From assembly GCF_048569485.1 (NCBI RefSeq), contig NC_134354.1, forward strand, positions 449,562,230 to 449,626,229: a DNA stretch of 64,000 nucleotides. The letters are read 5' to 3'. This DNA comes from Anomaloglossus baeobatrachus. Its lineage: Eukaryota; Chordata; Amphibia; Anura; Aromobatidae. How positions within the stretch are numbered: the first letter of the stretch is position 1; each line of letters starts with the position of its first letter. Shown here in pieces: positions 21,475-31,636 of the stretch. A program made the translations under genes and the position numbers. The notes beneath the pieces were generated by a model. It made no database searches and had not been told where the DNA came from. It saw only the letters and a program-made list of their open reading frames with translations.

Positions 21475-23121
21475 ATGGTGGTGGTCCCTATGATTTCCAA
21501 GTGCGAAGCTGATAGTCTGTCAAGTGAGAGTGGTATAGGAAATGAAATCTTGGAAAGCACTACAAGAAAAGAAATCCTGGAGAGTGTTGGTGGAGGAATA
21601 ATCCACAACAGCCATGGTGAGCAGTCTGGTGAACGATCTATTGTTGGGGTGGATAACAGTGAATACAGCCCCAAATCTCTAAAAGGAACAAAGTACCATG
21701 CTGAAGGGTGTGACACCCTGGCAGAAGGTGATGCTGCAAATTCCCAAGAGAAGGCTGAGGGTGACACTGCAGAGACCCAAGAGGAAGTTGGAGGCAATGC
21801 AGTGAAGTCCCAAGACACAGCTGGTGCTGTAAAAGTGCAAAGAGCCTCTGAGGAAAAGGTCAAGTCTGGACCCGAGGTCTCATCAGGAGCTGAGAGCTTG
21901 ATTGACTCAGTGGGTAAGACCAAGATCGCAGACAAGAAGATTGACTCAGCTAAGAGCCTGAAACCCAAAGGCTCTGAGGCTGGGGCTGAACCCGAGGAGT
22001 GTGTAACTCAAAAGGTGAAGCCTTTGGTGAGGAATATGGAAGGAGGCAAGAGACCTCAGGAACAGTCTAGTGTCATTGAAAGTAAAGGAAACAGACCAGT
22101 CTTCAAGTGCCTGATAGATGTGCCGGAAGACTTAAGAAAAGCCTGTGCCAGTGAGACGGTGCATGAGAGATTTCAGAAGGCAGTAGGAGCCTGTAAAGTG
22201 TACTTTGCCGCAGAGACTAATCGGTTGGTGGTGTGCTCTATAAGTGATGTCACAAAGAAGCGAGTGGCCATCCTGAGTGACATGCACCTACGGTGTCTTC
22301 GTATGAATTGGCTCATCACTGCAAAGAAGGATGAAAACACCAGACGCTTGGCGCAGAGGAAGCAGCTGACCACAGTGTTTCAAGAAGTGGTAGTTGTGAA
22401 GAAAACATTAATTGGGCTGTCAATAAGAGCGCTAAGAAATAATATTAAGCAAGCCTGGAAGGTTCCAGGTGTTCCAGCTGTGCAATTAGAAAAAGACAGT
22501 GGAACATTTCATATCTATGGGAAAACTGGAGAAGCGGTGAAGACAGCTCGAAGAATGTTGGAGTTTGTGGAAGAGATCATACAAGTGCCCAGAGAGGTGG
22601 TCATGAGTCTTCTTGGACGACATGGAAGAGACATGCAGGAGATGGTTGATAAGACCGGTGTGACGAGAATAAGAACTGATATTCATAATGAAACCAGGAT
22701 GCCCTGTGAAGATGGGATGGTTCCATGTGTCATTGTAGGAACAAAGGAGTGTGTTGAAGATATACAAGCCCTCCTAGAATACCGCCTGGGATACTTGGAA
22801 GACTTAAAACAATTGAATCTAGAAGGACAGAGAATTGCAAACCAACTTCGCCAAGTTGGTGGGGGATGGCAACCATATTTGGGCTATGGCCCAAAAAAGA
22901 AGGGTGGCCCACTCTATGAACGTGTTGCCTCAGAGAGCAAAAGCAAGTCCTATTGTAAAATGAGCCAAGGTCATAGAGCACCTGGGTATTCATCAGGCTA
23001 TAGCACAGACTCTGAAAGGTCTCAGTCTTTTGAGACAAAATCCAAAGGACAGAATGGAAGGAGTGATGTGTCTTTAGCCAAAGATGCTGACAAGAGAGTG
23101 CACGATCTGAGAGACAGATGA
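21475..23121 (+). CDS. FXR1-like KH-domain RNA-binding protein carried by an LTR element
   Basis: A 548-codon open frame starting at ATG. Residues 1-205 are acidic and Glu/Lys/Ser-rich with no match I recognise (EGDTAETQEEVGGNAVKSQ). From about 206 it follows vertebrate FXR1: the KH0 region (FKCLIDVPEDLRKAC, FQKAVGACKVYF, LSDMHLR), KH1 (about 302-365; KVPGVPAVQLEKDSGTFHIYG), KH2 (about 365-440; QVPREVVMSLLGRHGRDMQE, with a GRHG loop) and GMVPCVIVGTKE...ALLEYRLGYL...ANQLRQVG, then a short SGYSTDSE tail. The Tudor/Agenet domains at the FXR1 N-terminus are absent, and the RGG-rich C-terminus is not seen. The host gene has many introns; here the KH region is continuous, so it was copied from mRNA. 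FXR1/FMRP proteins bind mRNA and ribosomes. Whether this copy is expressed is unknown. Confidence 0.88.
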   Translation: MVVVPMISKCEADSLSSESGIGNEILESTTRKEILESVGGGIIHNSHGEQSGERSIVGVDNSEYSPKSLKGTKYHAEGCDTLAEGDAANSQEKAEGDTAETQEEVGGNAVKSQDTAGAVKVQRASEEKVKSGPEVSSGAESLIDSVGKTKIADKKIDSAKSLKPKGSEAGAEPEECVTQKVKPLVRNMEGGKRPQEQSSVIESKGNRPVFKCLIDVPEDLRKACASETVHERFQKAVGACKVYFAAETNRLVVCSISDVTKKRVAILSDMHLRCLRMNWLITAKKDENTRRLAQRKQLTTVFQEVVVVKKTLIGLSIRALRNNIKQAWKVPGVPAVQLEKDSGTFHIYGKTGEAVKTARRMLEFVEEIIQVPREVVMSLLGRHGRDMQEMVDKTGVTRIRTDIHNETRMPCEDGMVPCVIVGTKECVEDIQALLEYRLGYLEDLKQLNLEGQRIANQLRQVGGGWQPYLGYGPKKKGGPLYERVASESKSKSYCKMSQGHRAPGYSSGYSTDSERSQSFETKSKGQNGRSDVSLAKDADKRVHDLRDR

Positions 23122-23492
23122 AGATGCCCTGGAAGAAGAGCCCTCAATAGATTTGCAAACAGACAATGCGGAGGGTCTAGATATGGCGCCTCTTCTGTCA
23201 GCTCAGTGCTGAGGCCCCTCGATGGTAGCCCCTCTAGTGGACTGGATAGCTCAGAGTTAGACAGGACAGTAGTACCGACTAAGGGAGAATCTCCCTACCA
23301 CACTGACCGTTGGCGGCAGCCATGGAGAGATAGGTCTGGCTAGGGGGCGTATAAGAGAGTTCACTGGGAAGGGTCTGGTGACTGTGACGGACGGTATGTC
23401 AAGGGCTGTAGTCCAGGGCAGACAGAGTGGGTGCTCTTGTCTGCTATATCAAGGTGCCAAAACCCCCCGGCTTTGGGCAGAGGGGGGGAATA
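23122..23492 (+). other. spacer between the FXR1-like frame and the LTR
   Basis: About 370 bp with no independent reading frame of note. It ends in the purine tract at 23481-23490 that would prime plus-strand synthesis. Confidence 0.5.
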
Positions 23493-24029
23493 TGTGATAT
23501 GATCCCTGGTACAGTGCAAGGGGGGAGATGTGTCGCTGAGATTATTGAAATCAGTGATGTAAACCTGGGTGGAATACTCCAGCATATTAGGTGCTGAGAG
23601 GGTTAATGTGTATTACCTGGGCCGTTTTTTTTTGGAACAGCTAAAGAGATGGGTGGGATGGCTGTTCACCATATCTCCACCTCAGGGTGTGGTCCCAGAG
23701 GTAAAAGCCAGGCCTCTGGACACACTCGTTGGTCTGTTCTGTATGTTCCTGTGCTGGAGGAAGTAGCTATGTGTTTGTCTGTGGGTGGAGGGGAGGAAAC
23801 CTCTTCTGAGAAGTCTCTGCAGGGACTTATGTGCTGGACTGACACTGAAGATCTGATGTTTGGGAATGTGCCTGTTTTTCCTGCATGTAAATGCCCTTGG
23901 TCTTCAGTACTGGCGGTATGGTTTATGTAGATCAAATAAAGCAGCCTGAGGTTTTTAAGCAAAGGGCCTCCCGTGTCTACCTGAACTCGCATGCTGAGTG
24001 AGTACCCCTCCACGTTGCAGGGTGCAACA
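23493..24029 (+). repeat. 3' LTR of the FXR1-bearing element
   Basis: Begins TGTGATATGATCCC directly after the purine tract and ends GGGTGCAACA. It contains AATAAA at 23935-23940 followed about 30 bases later by a GT-rich stretch, as in LTR polyadenylation regions. No matching 5' LTR was found in the window. Confidence 0.75.
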
Positions 24030-24250
24030 TTACAACTGGTTGCAGCAGTTGTGATAGAATCACAGTTTTCTCTGCTGTAGTTCTTTTAGTGCTCAGTTAT
24101 TGAGCTGTGTATAACCAGTTCACACCACAGCTTTCTATGTACATTGTATACTGATAGAAAGTTACCAATCAGTGGTGGGGGTGTGGTTGGACTAAAAGGC
24201 CAGTTGTTCTGTAGTGATAATCTCCAGCTGATACAACACTGTTTGCATTC
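24030..24250. repeat. fragment of a palindromic interspersed repeat
   Basis: Shares ttttctctgctgtag, gagctgtgtataacc and ccaatcagtggtggggg with the repeat at 30118-30847 and 39710-39830. It directly follows the LTR of the FXR1-bearing element, which therefore seems to have landed in a copy of this repeat. Confidence 0.65.
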
Positions 24251-24523
24251 AAAACAACAAAGCACAGACCAGTTAGTGACACATAGCGATGTTTGGTGCC
24301 GCAGGAACGAGGAACAACATCGCTACTGACCAGACAACGATTTTTCAGAAATAAACGACCTCTCTCAGACAAACGATTTTTGCCACTTTTGCAATCGTTT
24401 AAGGTCGCTCCAGCCTGTCACATGCTGCGATGTCGCTAACGACGCCGGATGTGCGTCACAAACACCGTGACCCCGACGATATATCGTTAGCAATGTCGCA
24501 GCGTGTAAATGGCCCTTTATTGT
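24251..24523. mobile_element. MITE fragment, same family as 1628-2209
   Basis: Contains agcgatgt...aacatcgct inverted words. It ends gcgatgtcgctaacgacgcc...cgttagcaatgtcgcagcg tgtaaatggcccttta, closely matching the right ends of the elements at 1628 and 30179. The left end is less clear. Confidence 0.55.
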
Positions 24524-25204
24524 TATAACTGGGGTGCAAGAATTTTGTCAAGAACAAATGTGACAATCCTATATGATGGCCAGAAAGGAATAAACATGGG
24601 AATTAACAGAATTTATGACTTAAACAGACATGGCTTGATAGACTTTAGTCTTTTTTTTAATATATGAGTCTTTAATATGTATGCTCAGTATGTATGTTTT
24701 TATTTGGCCTTTTTTAAATCTTCTGGTGTTTAACCTCCCCAGTCAATTCAGTTTGAATGCGAATCAGTGAGGTATTAGATGAAATGTGCAATACTCAGGG
24801 GCAGACAGAGACAGAAGAGGGCCATTTACAGTCCGATAGCTCATCACAAAGCACAATTCTACCTGTTTTGGAGGTTGGAGTAACCTCCTTGACTCCTGGT
24901 ATGTCCGCCCATGATGATGCTAACACTTTATTCTTTTCAAGGGGTAATTTTCCTAAATACAGTACTGTGCAAAAATTTTAAGCTGTTTTGAAAAAAATGC
25001 TGCAAAATAAGAATACTTTCAAAAATGGAAGACTTAATATTTGATAGAAGTGTTAATATTTTTATCAACTAACAAAGCAATATAAATAATCAAAATAAAT
25101 TTAAATCAAATCAATATTTGGTGTGACCAGTCTTTTCCTATAAAACAGCATAAAGCATCAATTCCTCTAGGTACTTGTACACAGTTTTTGAAGGAACTCA
25201 GCTA

Positions 25205-25513
25205 GAGTCGAGCGAGTACCTAACTATTCGTACTCACTATACTCATAACGAGTACTGTCCAATACTCGCGTATTCATTCCGAATAGCGTGTGCAATGCAA
25301 GTCAATGGGGAAAAACTTGCAAAGTAACGAGTAACTCGAATGCCATACTATTCGTGCGAGTAATGAATAGTGTGGAATTCGGGTTACTCGTTACATTTCA
25401 AGTTTTCCCCATTGACTTGCATTGCACATGCTATTCGGAATGAATACGCGAGTATTAGACAGTACTCGTTATGGGTATGGCGAGTATGAATAGTTAGGTA
25501 TTTGCGAAACTCT
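25205..25513. mobile_element. foldback MITE built of actcg/cgagt words
   Basis: Left arm gagtcgagcgagtacctaac and right arm (minus) gagtttcgcaaatacctaac are inverted copies. The inner arms gcaatgcaagtcaatgggg / ccccattgacttgcattgc form a perfect inverted repeat around a short loop. Non-coding. Confidence 0.8.
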
Positions 25514-25722
25514 AAACTCAGCTAATAGGTTGTTCCAAACATCTTGGAGAGCTAACTACAGGTCTACTGTAGATGTTGGTTGGTAAAGATTATAATTGTT
25601 CCAAGCAAATACAAGCTTTCCAGTATTGAAGGTCATGCAAATTTATTCACCCCAGATCAAATTTTTGTGGAGAATTTTGCAAAGACGGCGAATTCAAACT
25701 TCAAATGATCGACTGATCTCTA

Positions 25723-26010
<288 letters not shown>

Positions 26011-26383
26011 TCAGGTGCAGATTCAACTGAAAATAGTGCAGTGTAAGCGCAATTCTGTCTAGTTAAAGGATAGACACAATGAAGGAAACCAGACGGAACT
26101 TATTAAAGTCAATGGGGTCTGCCGGGCCCTGCTGGCATCTGTCAAGTCAAGGAGCTAGCACTTCAGTTTATTTCATTTTCTGGCGCCAATAATAGAGCAG
26201 AATAATAATGGAAATAGGAGAGACTCATGTGAACAGAACTTACATCAGTTTGTTTTTCAAGTTGACAAAGATACGATGAACATTTAGAGCTTGCTCACTC
26301 TCTACAGTTTTCTTTTGTTTTTATAGTTTACAAAAAATACCCCTTCAAAAATGCCATACACAAAGATAGGAGATGGCTCTCCC

Positions 26384-26427
26384 CTGATGAAGATTTGTAT
26401 TGAAAGAAAATTGAAACGTACGTTGGG
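26384..26427 (+). ncRNA. decayed hammerhead-like motif
   Basis: Core CTGATGA (26384-26390), an AU-rich imperfect stem II, GAA, palindromic stem III ACGTACGT and U before GGG; CCC/GGG can form inner stem I. The core letters are intact but stem II is weak (one mismatch and one wobble in six). It marks the start of an old repeat of the ribozyme-bearing type. Confidence 0.5.
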
Positions 26428-26980
26428 CGACTTGTTTGAGGTCTTTACAGCGACCTGGCCTCCCTATCTAATCCACCAATGTTGGTAGACACTTTGTATT
26501 AATACTTTGTCTGCCTGTAATGTTATACAATGGGATCTAGGTATGTCCCAATTAACATGTATATATCCTAATAGGTGTACTTGTACTTATTGAGACTCCA
26601 ATCATTATATTGTATACTGGGTGTTTTTTCCTGAGGTCTTCTTAAAGATTTGGCCTCCCCATTCAACTTACCAATACACATGGTAGATAATTTGCATAAC
26701 TGCTGCATTTATAATCTGACATTTTGCTAATGGGATTTTGGATTGTTATGGTTGATATATATACCCCAGTAAGGGTCTCCACATGTTTTGGGACTCCAAA
26801 CTATGTGCTAAATACCTGATCCAATATGTCACAATATGGAGTATTATTAACTTTATGGGGGGGCCAGTCCTTGGTATTTTAACATGTTTTTATGAATTAT
26901 GGATGTCCACTTTGTGTCATGAATACACTTTTTTGTACTCATTTGCACTTTAAAAACTCTTGTTTCTCTTTTCTCATAAT
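26428..26980 (+). repeat. old repeat with internal duplication
   Basis: The block gaggtctttacagcgacctggcctccc...caccaatgttggtagacactttg (from about 26438) is echoed by gaggtcttcttaaagatttggcctccc...taccaatacacatggtagataatttg (from about 26633), roughly 195 bp apart. It follows the hammerhead-like motif and has no coding signal. Confidence 0.5.
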
Positions 26981-26984
26981 ATAA

Positions 26985-27160
26985 AGATAGGAGATGGCAG
27001 TTGTTACTAATGAGATTCTATGACAATGGGATGTGGGAGGAACTATAGGCAGAGGGAGGAGCTAAATGTAGAGGGAGGAGCTAAAAGGCAGAGCTCCTCC
27101 CCCTACTCCCTCTTCTACATACATACCTCATCAGTAACAGCTGCCATCTCCCATCTCAGT
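26985..27160. repeat. inverted repeat (hairpin)
   Basis: gataggagatggcagttgtt (26986 onward) pairs with the inverse of aacagctgccatctccc (to about 27154). The middle has the inverted pair gggaggagct / agctcctcccc. It may be a small foldback element. Confidence 0.55.
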
Positions 27161-27464
27161 AATGGGAAAGTCTTCACTGAATACAGATTTTATCTCAGAA
27201 TTGAGAATTTTGACAATATGATGGATCAATTCTGGCAGAGAAAGAAGCAAATTTGTCTGATAAGAAATATTACAAAGTTGCTTATTTTCATGTGCTCTAT
27301 TGATTTATGAAGTAAAAATGAAAATGACAGTTACGCTCTAAGGGTTTATACCTCTCCCTCATGCCAGATCGACATAACTTTGGCTTAAAACACTACCTTA
27401 CAAGTTGTATATGTGTTTCTGGACTGACCGTGTCAGAGGTGTACTGCCCATAGTGGCAGGCCTA

Positions 27465-27706
27465 TGCGATTGCTAAATATCTCCTTTTTCCTAATATTCA
27501 TGGCAGGTATGCATTGCATTATTCACACTTTCAAGTTAGCAAGTGGCATTTTTCATTGTAAGCTTCAATGTTTTTCGGTATGCTTATAGCATTATACTAT
27601 TATCTAACTTTGATGTGCAGCCTTACCCTTATGTACTATGTATTTTTTTGGCTTGCACTCATAATATATATTAGTGCTCACTTCAGTTATCCTATTTAGT
27701 ATTATG
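27465..27706 (+). repeat. 242-bp direct repeat, copy 1
   Basis: Begins tgcgattgctaaatatctcc and ends tttagtattatg. It is almost identical to 27911-28152 at a constant 446-bp offset. No known family recognised. Confidence 0.9.
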
Positions 27707-27910
27707 AAGGTTTTTTTTCTGAATGTGAACACAGCTCCGCCCCTTTCGGCCATGTTTTTTCCATCTCCTATATAAGAAAATCCTTGCTTACGCCTCTCCA
27801 CACACAGCAGTTTCTAATTGCAATGAGATGACACACAGGGTCATAGAGCTAGGGACCCCAATATAGAGATATACCTTGACGAGGTTTTGGGGCTCAGTTA
27901 CATTCATCAA

Positions 27911-28152
27911 TGCGATTGCTAAATATCTCCTTTTTCCTAATATTCATGGCAGGTATGCATTTCATTATTCACACTTTCAAGTTAGCAAGTGGCATTTTTC
28001 ATTGTATGCTTCAATGTTTTTTTGTATGCTTATAGCATTATACTATTATCTAACTTTGATGTGCAGCCTTATCCTTATGTACTATGTATTTTTTTGGCTT
28101 GCACTCATGATATATATTAGTGCTCACTTCAGTTATCCTATTTAGTATTATG
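27911..28152 (+). repeat. 242-bp direct repeat, copy 2
   Basis: Second copy of 27465-27706 with only a few differences. The 204 bp between the copies contains cctatataagaaaatcc, a TATA-like site. The pair could be long terminal or tandem terminal repeats of a short element, but TG...CA ends and target duplications are not evident. Confidence 0.9.
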
Positions 28153-28860
28153 GGACCTGGGGGTTCCGCCCCCACCCAATACCCTGCCTTTTTTTGCAAT
28201 GGCAATGATAACTGCTTTCATAGGGTACAGATACTGTTTAATAGAATAATGCAGGAGGGAGCCATCAGCTCCCTGCTGCACCAATCTGCCTCTATGTCTG
28301 AATGATTCAGCACAGGAGGCACAATGATTTCATTATATTGTGCCTCCTGAGCGGACAGAGCCTCAGTCAGCACAGTGCATTCACTGAGCAAAGATTGGGG
28401 GAATGGCGGAAAGTGAGTAGCATATTACAGTCAGTACTTGTGAGGGTCATGATGCCTTGAGGAGGCACCATAGTGTGTGATCATACTTTGTATATGCCTG
28501 TAAGTAATATTATACTGTGTGTGGCAGGTCTGGTGTTGTGTGTGTGCTGTGGGGATCATCATACTCTGTATAGGGTGTTGTGGGTCACACATGTTTTATA
28601 TAGGGGAGCTATGAGGCCATCATACTATGTGGGGGAACTTTAGGGGCATTATGCTGTGGGAGGAATTATAGTGTGTTGGGCTTACTGTGGCGAGATCATA
28701 CTTTGCTGGAGGCACTGTGGTATCATCATAATATGCATGAGGGGAACTGTAGAGGCAATTCACTGAGGGGGTATCATACATGCAGTATGGGGGCATTTTT
28801 TTAGAGCATTATACTCTACAATGGACATGAAAGGGGTACAGTAGTGGGTGAGAACACTAT
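28153..28860 (+). repeat. degenerate short tandem repeats (catactatgtgggg-like)
   Basis: Words such as tcatactttgtat, tcatactctgtat, tcatactatgtggggga and attatgctgtgggag recur every 30-60 bases from about 28470 to 28820. This is an old minisatellite-like repeat; the left 300 bp is GC-richer and contains an inverted aggaggcacaatgatt/attgtgcctcct pair. Confidence 0.55.
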
Positions 28861-29108
28861 TGTTATGCTGTAATGTGTCCCTCTCCCTGATTTTAAAGGT
28901 TTGAAGGTATGACCCCACAATACACAATTTCTGGGAGGGTGGGGATTATTTTTTTTGCTGTAGGGCTTCTTGATTTCTATGTACAATACTGGACCATGCT
29001 GAGGATTTTAATTGCATCAATATGTGCTCTACTTCTTATCAATGGACCTTCATCTGCTTTACATAGAGAGCCCAGGTTTTCATATTCATTCTCATTTAGT
29101 CACAGTTA

Positions 29109-29279
<171 letters not shown>

Positions 29280-29455
29280 TTACTGTCTATAGGACGATGA
29301 GGTCAAACATTACAAGTTTTAACAAGAAAAATAGATACTTGGATAAAAAATGGACATTGTCACCAAGTTACATCCTCCATTGAGCATTCCATCCTGAAAT
29401 TCTATCTGAATAGCCAGAAAATTAAATTTACAATAGTGACCAAAAGTTCTGATAA

Positions 29456-29770
29456 GGCTATGCACTCATCAAATCTGCATCTTCTGGCAGGAAAACACAA
29501 CAAAAAATGCATGTGTTTTTGGTGCGTTTTTGTGTCATGTATTTTTTAATGACGTCAATGGATGGAAGGGCGAAAAAACGCAGGCAAAAAGTCACCAACA
29601 ATTGACACACTACAGATTATTTTCTGCACCAAATCTGCAAGGAAAAAAGAAGTAACGTGCGCATAACACTTCAGAATTCTCACTGACTTTGCTGGCATAA
29701 AAATAGAAATGCTGATATGTGTCAAATTCTGCACCAAATCTGCATCAAAATGCACTGTACGCACACAGCC
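29456..29770. mobile_element. PIF/Harbinger-type MITE with TAA target duplication
   Basis: Ends ggctatgcactcatcaaatc and gcactgtacgcacacagcc are imperfect inverted repeats, flanked by TAA at 29453-29455 and 29771-29773. It belongs to the same broad family (ggctatgtgcgcac ends) as 38154, 56978 and 61380. Confidence 0.7.
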
Positions 29771-30117
29771 TAAAGTTTGCTGATTGTGCTTTTAGATGTT
29801 TTAATTAGATGTTTTCATGGTATAATGAAGGACAATAAGGGCTTGTTCACATATTGCATTTTTGGGGCATTTTTTTCTGCAATAAAAAAAATAAAACAAA
29901 AACCAACACAGTGTTACTGTACTAGGAAAGTGAATGAGATTTCTGAAATCTCATGTACATGTTGCGTATTTTACTTTCAGTGTTGTTCACCCATTCAAAT
30001 AAATGGGATGAAATGCATTGAAAGAGGAAACAAAAAACTGAAAATGTGTGAATTTTAAGGATTGTTTATCCTGTCAAAAAATGCAGTTTTGGTGTAGAAA
30101 TATTTGCTGCAAATACT

Positions 30118-30847
30118 TAAAGGAACTTTGTCTCCAGATTTTTACTACCCCATCTGAGAGCAACATAATGTAGAGACTAAAGGCCGCTTTAAACGCAACG
30201 ACATCGCTAACGAGCTGTCACTGGGGTCATGGAATTCGTGACACACATCCGGCCTCGTTAGCAACGTCGTTGCGTGTGACACATACGACTGACCGCTAGC
30301 GATCCAAAATACTCACCACATTGTTGATCATTGACACGTCGTTCATTTTTAAAATGTCGTTGATCTTCTGGGACGCAGGTTGTTCATCGTCCCTGAGGCA
30401 GCACACATCGCTACGTGTGACACCCCGGGAACGACGAACAACAGCGTACCGGCGTCCTCCGGCAACAAGGTGGGAGTGACCTTCATGCAGCTGCTCTCTG
30501 CCCCTCCACTTCTATTGGTTGCCTGCTGTGTGATGTCACTGTGACGCCGCACAAACCGCCCCCTTAGAAAAGAGGTTGTTCGCTGGCCACAGCGACGTCG
30601 TTAGGCAGGTAAGTATGTGTGACGCGTACCTCCGATATTGTTCGCTGCGGGCAGCTATTTCCCCATGATGCATAAACGACGGGGGCGGGTGCGATCGCTA
30701 GCGACATCGCTAGCAATGTCGCAGCATGTATAGCGGCCTTTAGACTCTGATTCCAGCGATGTGTCACTTACTAAGCTGTTTTCAATCAATGTTTTCTCTG
30801 CTGTAGATCTAGCAGTTATCTAAATGATAAGCTCTGTATAACCCTGC
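30118..30847. repeat. left part of a palindromic repeat, invaded by several elements
   Basis: Starts aaaggaactttgtctccag and continues after the MITE at 30179-30741 with tccagcgatgtgtcacttac and ttttctctgctgtagatctagcag. It is cut by the chromovirus at 30848, resumes at 36615-36656, is cut again by the Tc1 element, and resumes at 39710 (ccaatcagtggtaggggcag). A partial sister copy lies at 24030-24250. Confidence 0.7.
30179..30741. mobile_element. MITE with aaaggccgc ends
   Basis: Ends AAAGGCCGCTTTAAACGC and the inverse of GCATGTATAGCGGCCTTT; agact occurs on both sides (30174-30178 and 30742-30746). The interior, including cgacatcgctaacga and tcgctagcaatgtcgcag, resembles the element at 1628. 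The duplication length is not typical of PIF/Harbinger, so the superfamily is left open. Confidence 0.75.
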
Positions 30848-31623
30848 TGTCACGCTCCCCGGGTCCCCTGCGCTGCTCCCCGGCTCACCTGTCACGCTCC
30901 CCGGCTCCCCTGCCTTGCTCCCCGGTTCTTCAGTCCGGTCTCCGCCGCTCCCCGCTCTCCAGCATCCATTGCCGGCGCTTCCCAGGCGTCCTGGTCCCCG
31001 CTCCCGGCACCCGTCGGCGTCTCAGCCCCAGCCCGGCTCTGCTGCTTCCTCCTCTCAGCTTCCTGCCCTGGCTTCTGGCACCCGGGCCGCGCGCATGCGC
31101 ATTAAGGCGCGCGCGCGGTCATTGACCCTTTCTTAAAGGGCCAGCGTCCATTGACAGGACACAGGTACAGGGTATAAAGGGGTTTAATGTCCAAGTGGGC
31201 GGGGCCTGATCTTCGTGTTTCCCAAGCTAGGAGTCAGGTCTCCTTGTGTCTCTTTGCCATACTTACGTATCTCTCTTCTAGAGCCGATCCTGCCTCGCCA
31301 TCCGGTCCTGCCGAATCCCGCACCCCGAACGCTGCCTATCTGCCATCCTGACAGTCCGTACCATCTCTGATCCCTGTGGTGACCCGTCATCTCGCTCCAA
31401 CGGTTCCGGACTCCGCCTGACATCATCTCGGCTTCCGAACCTGAGCTCCGTCACCCGGACTACCATCAGTGACTCCGTGGTCCCAGGGACTTCTCCATTA
31501 TACTCTTGTGCACGGACTGCCCTGCTACCTGTAGTGCTCCAGCTACCGGACCCCTTACCATCATCAAGGAGTTCGGTCCAGTGGATCCACCTCCTGGGTC
31601 TGCCCTTCCACCTGGCCCTAACA
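30848..31623 (+). repeat. 5' LTR of chromovirus 2
   Basis: Begins TGTCACGCTCCCC and ends GGCCCTAACA. It is very GC-rich, with a short duplication of gtcacgctccccgg near the start and a TATA-like gggtataaagggg near 31171. Confidence 0.95.
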
Positions 31624-31636
31624 GTAAGATCAGGCC

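Larger units (their letters stand above)
20282..24029 (+). mobile_element. 5'-truncated LTR retroelement carrying an FXR1-like gene
   Basis: Parts in order: a GC-rich minisatellite in the gag-end region; a retroviral-type aspartic protease-like stretch whose CRHGNSGEYPRS...VGVVPDLPHPIIIGRDC wording resembles Gmr1/SCAN-type Ty3 elements; a spacer; an open frame related to FXR1 (21475-23121); a purine tract agggggggaa (23481-23490); and a terminal LTR. No reverse transcriptase, RNase H or integrase is present, so the element would be non-autonomous. The 5' LTR and most of gag are not seen; the left edge abuts the hammerhead repeat. The element is incomplete with several breaks outside the FXR1-like frame. 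Confidence 0.75.

Noticed and set aside
21475-23121. The host FXR1 gene itself
   Set aside because: The frame is intronless over several FXR1 exons, lacks the Tudor domains, is fused to an unrelated N-terminus and sits between retroelement parts.
27875-27910. Possible further hammerhead (cttgacgaggttttggggctc)
   Set aside because: The first core box is off by one position, there is no GAA box, and no stem III palindrome follows.
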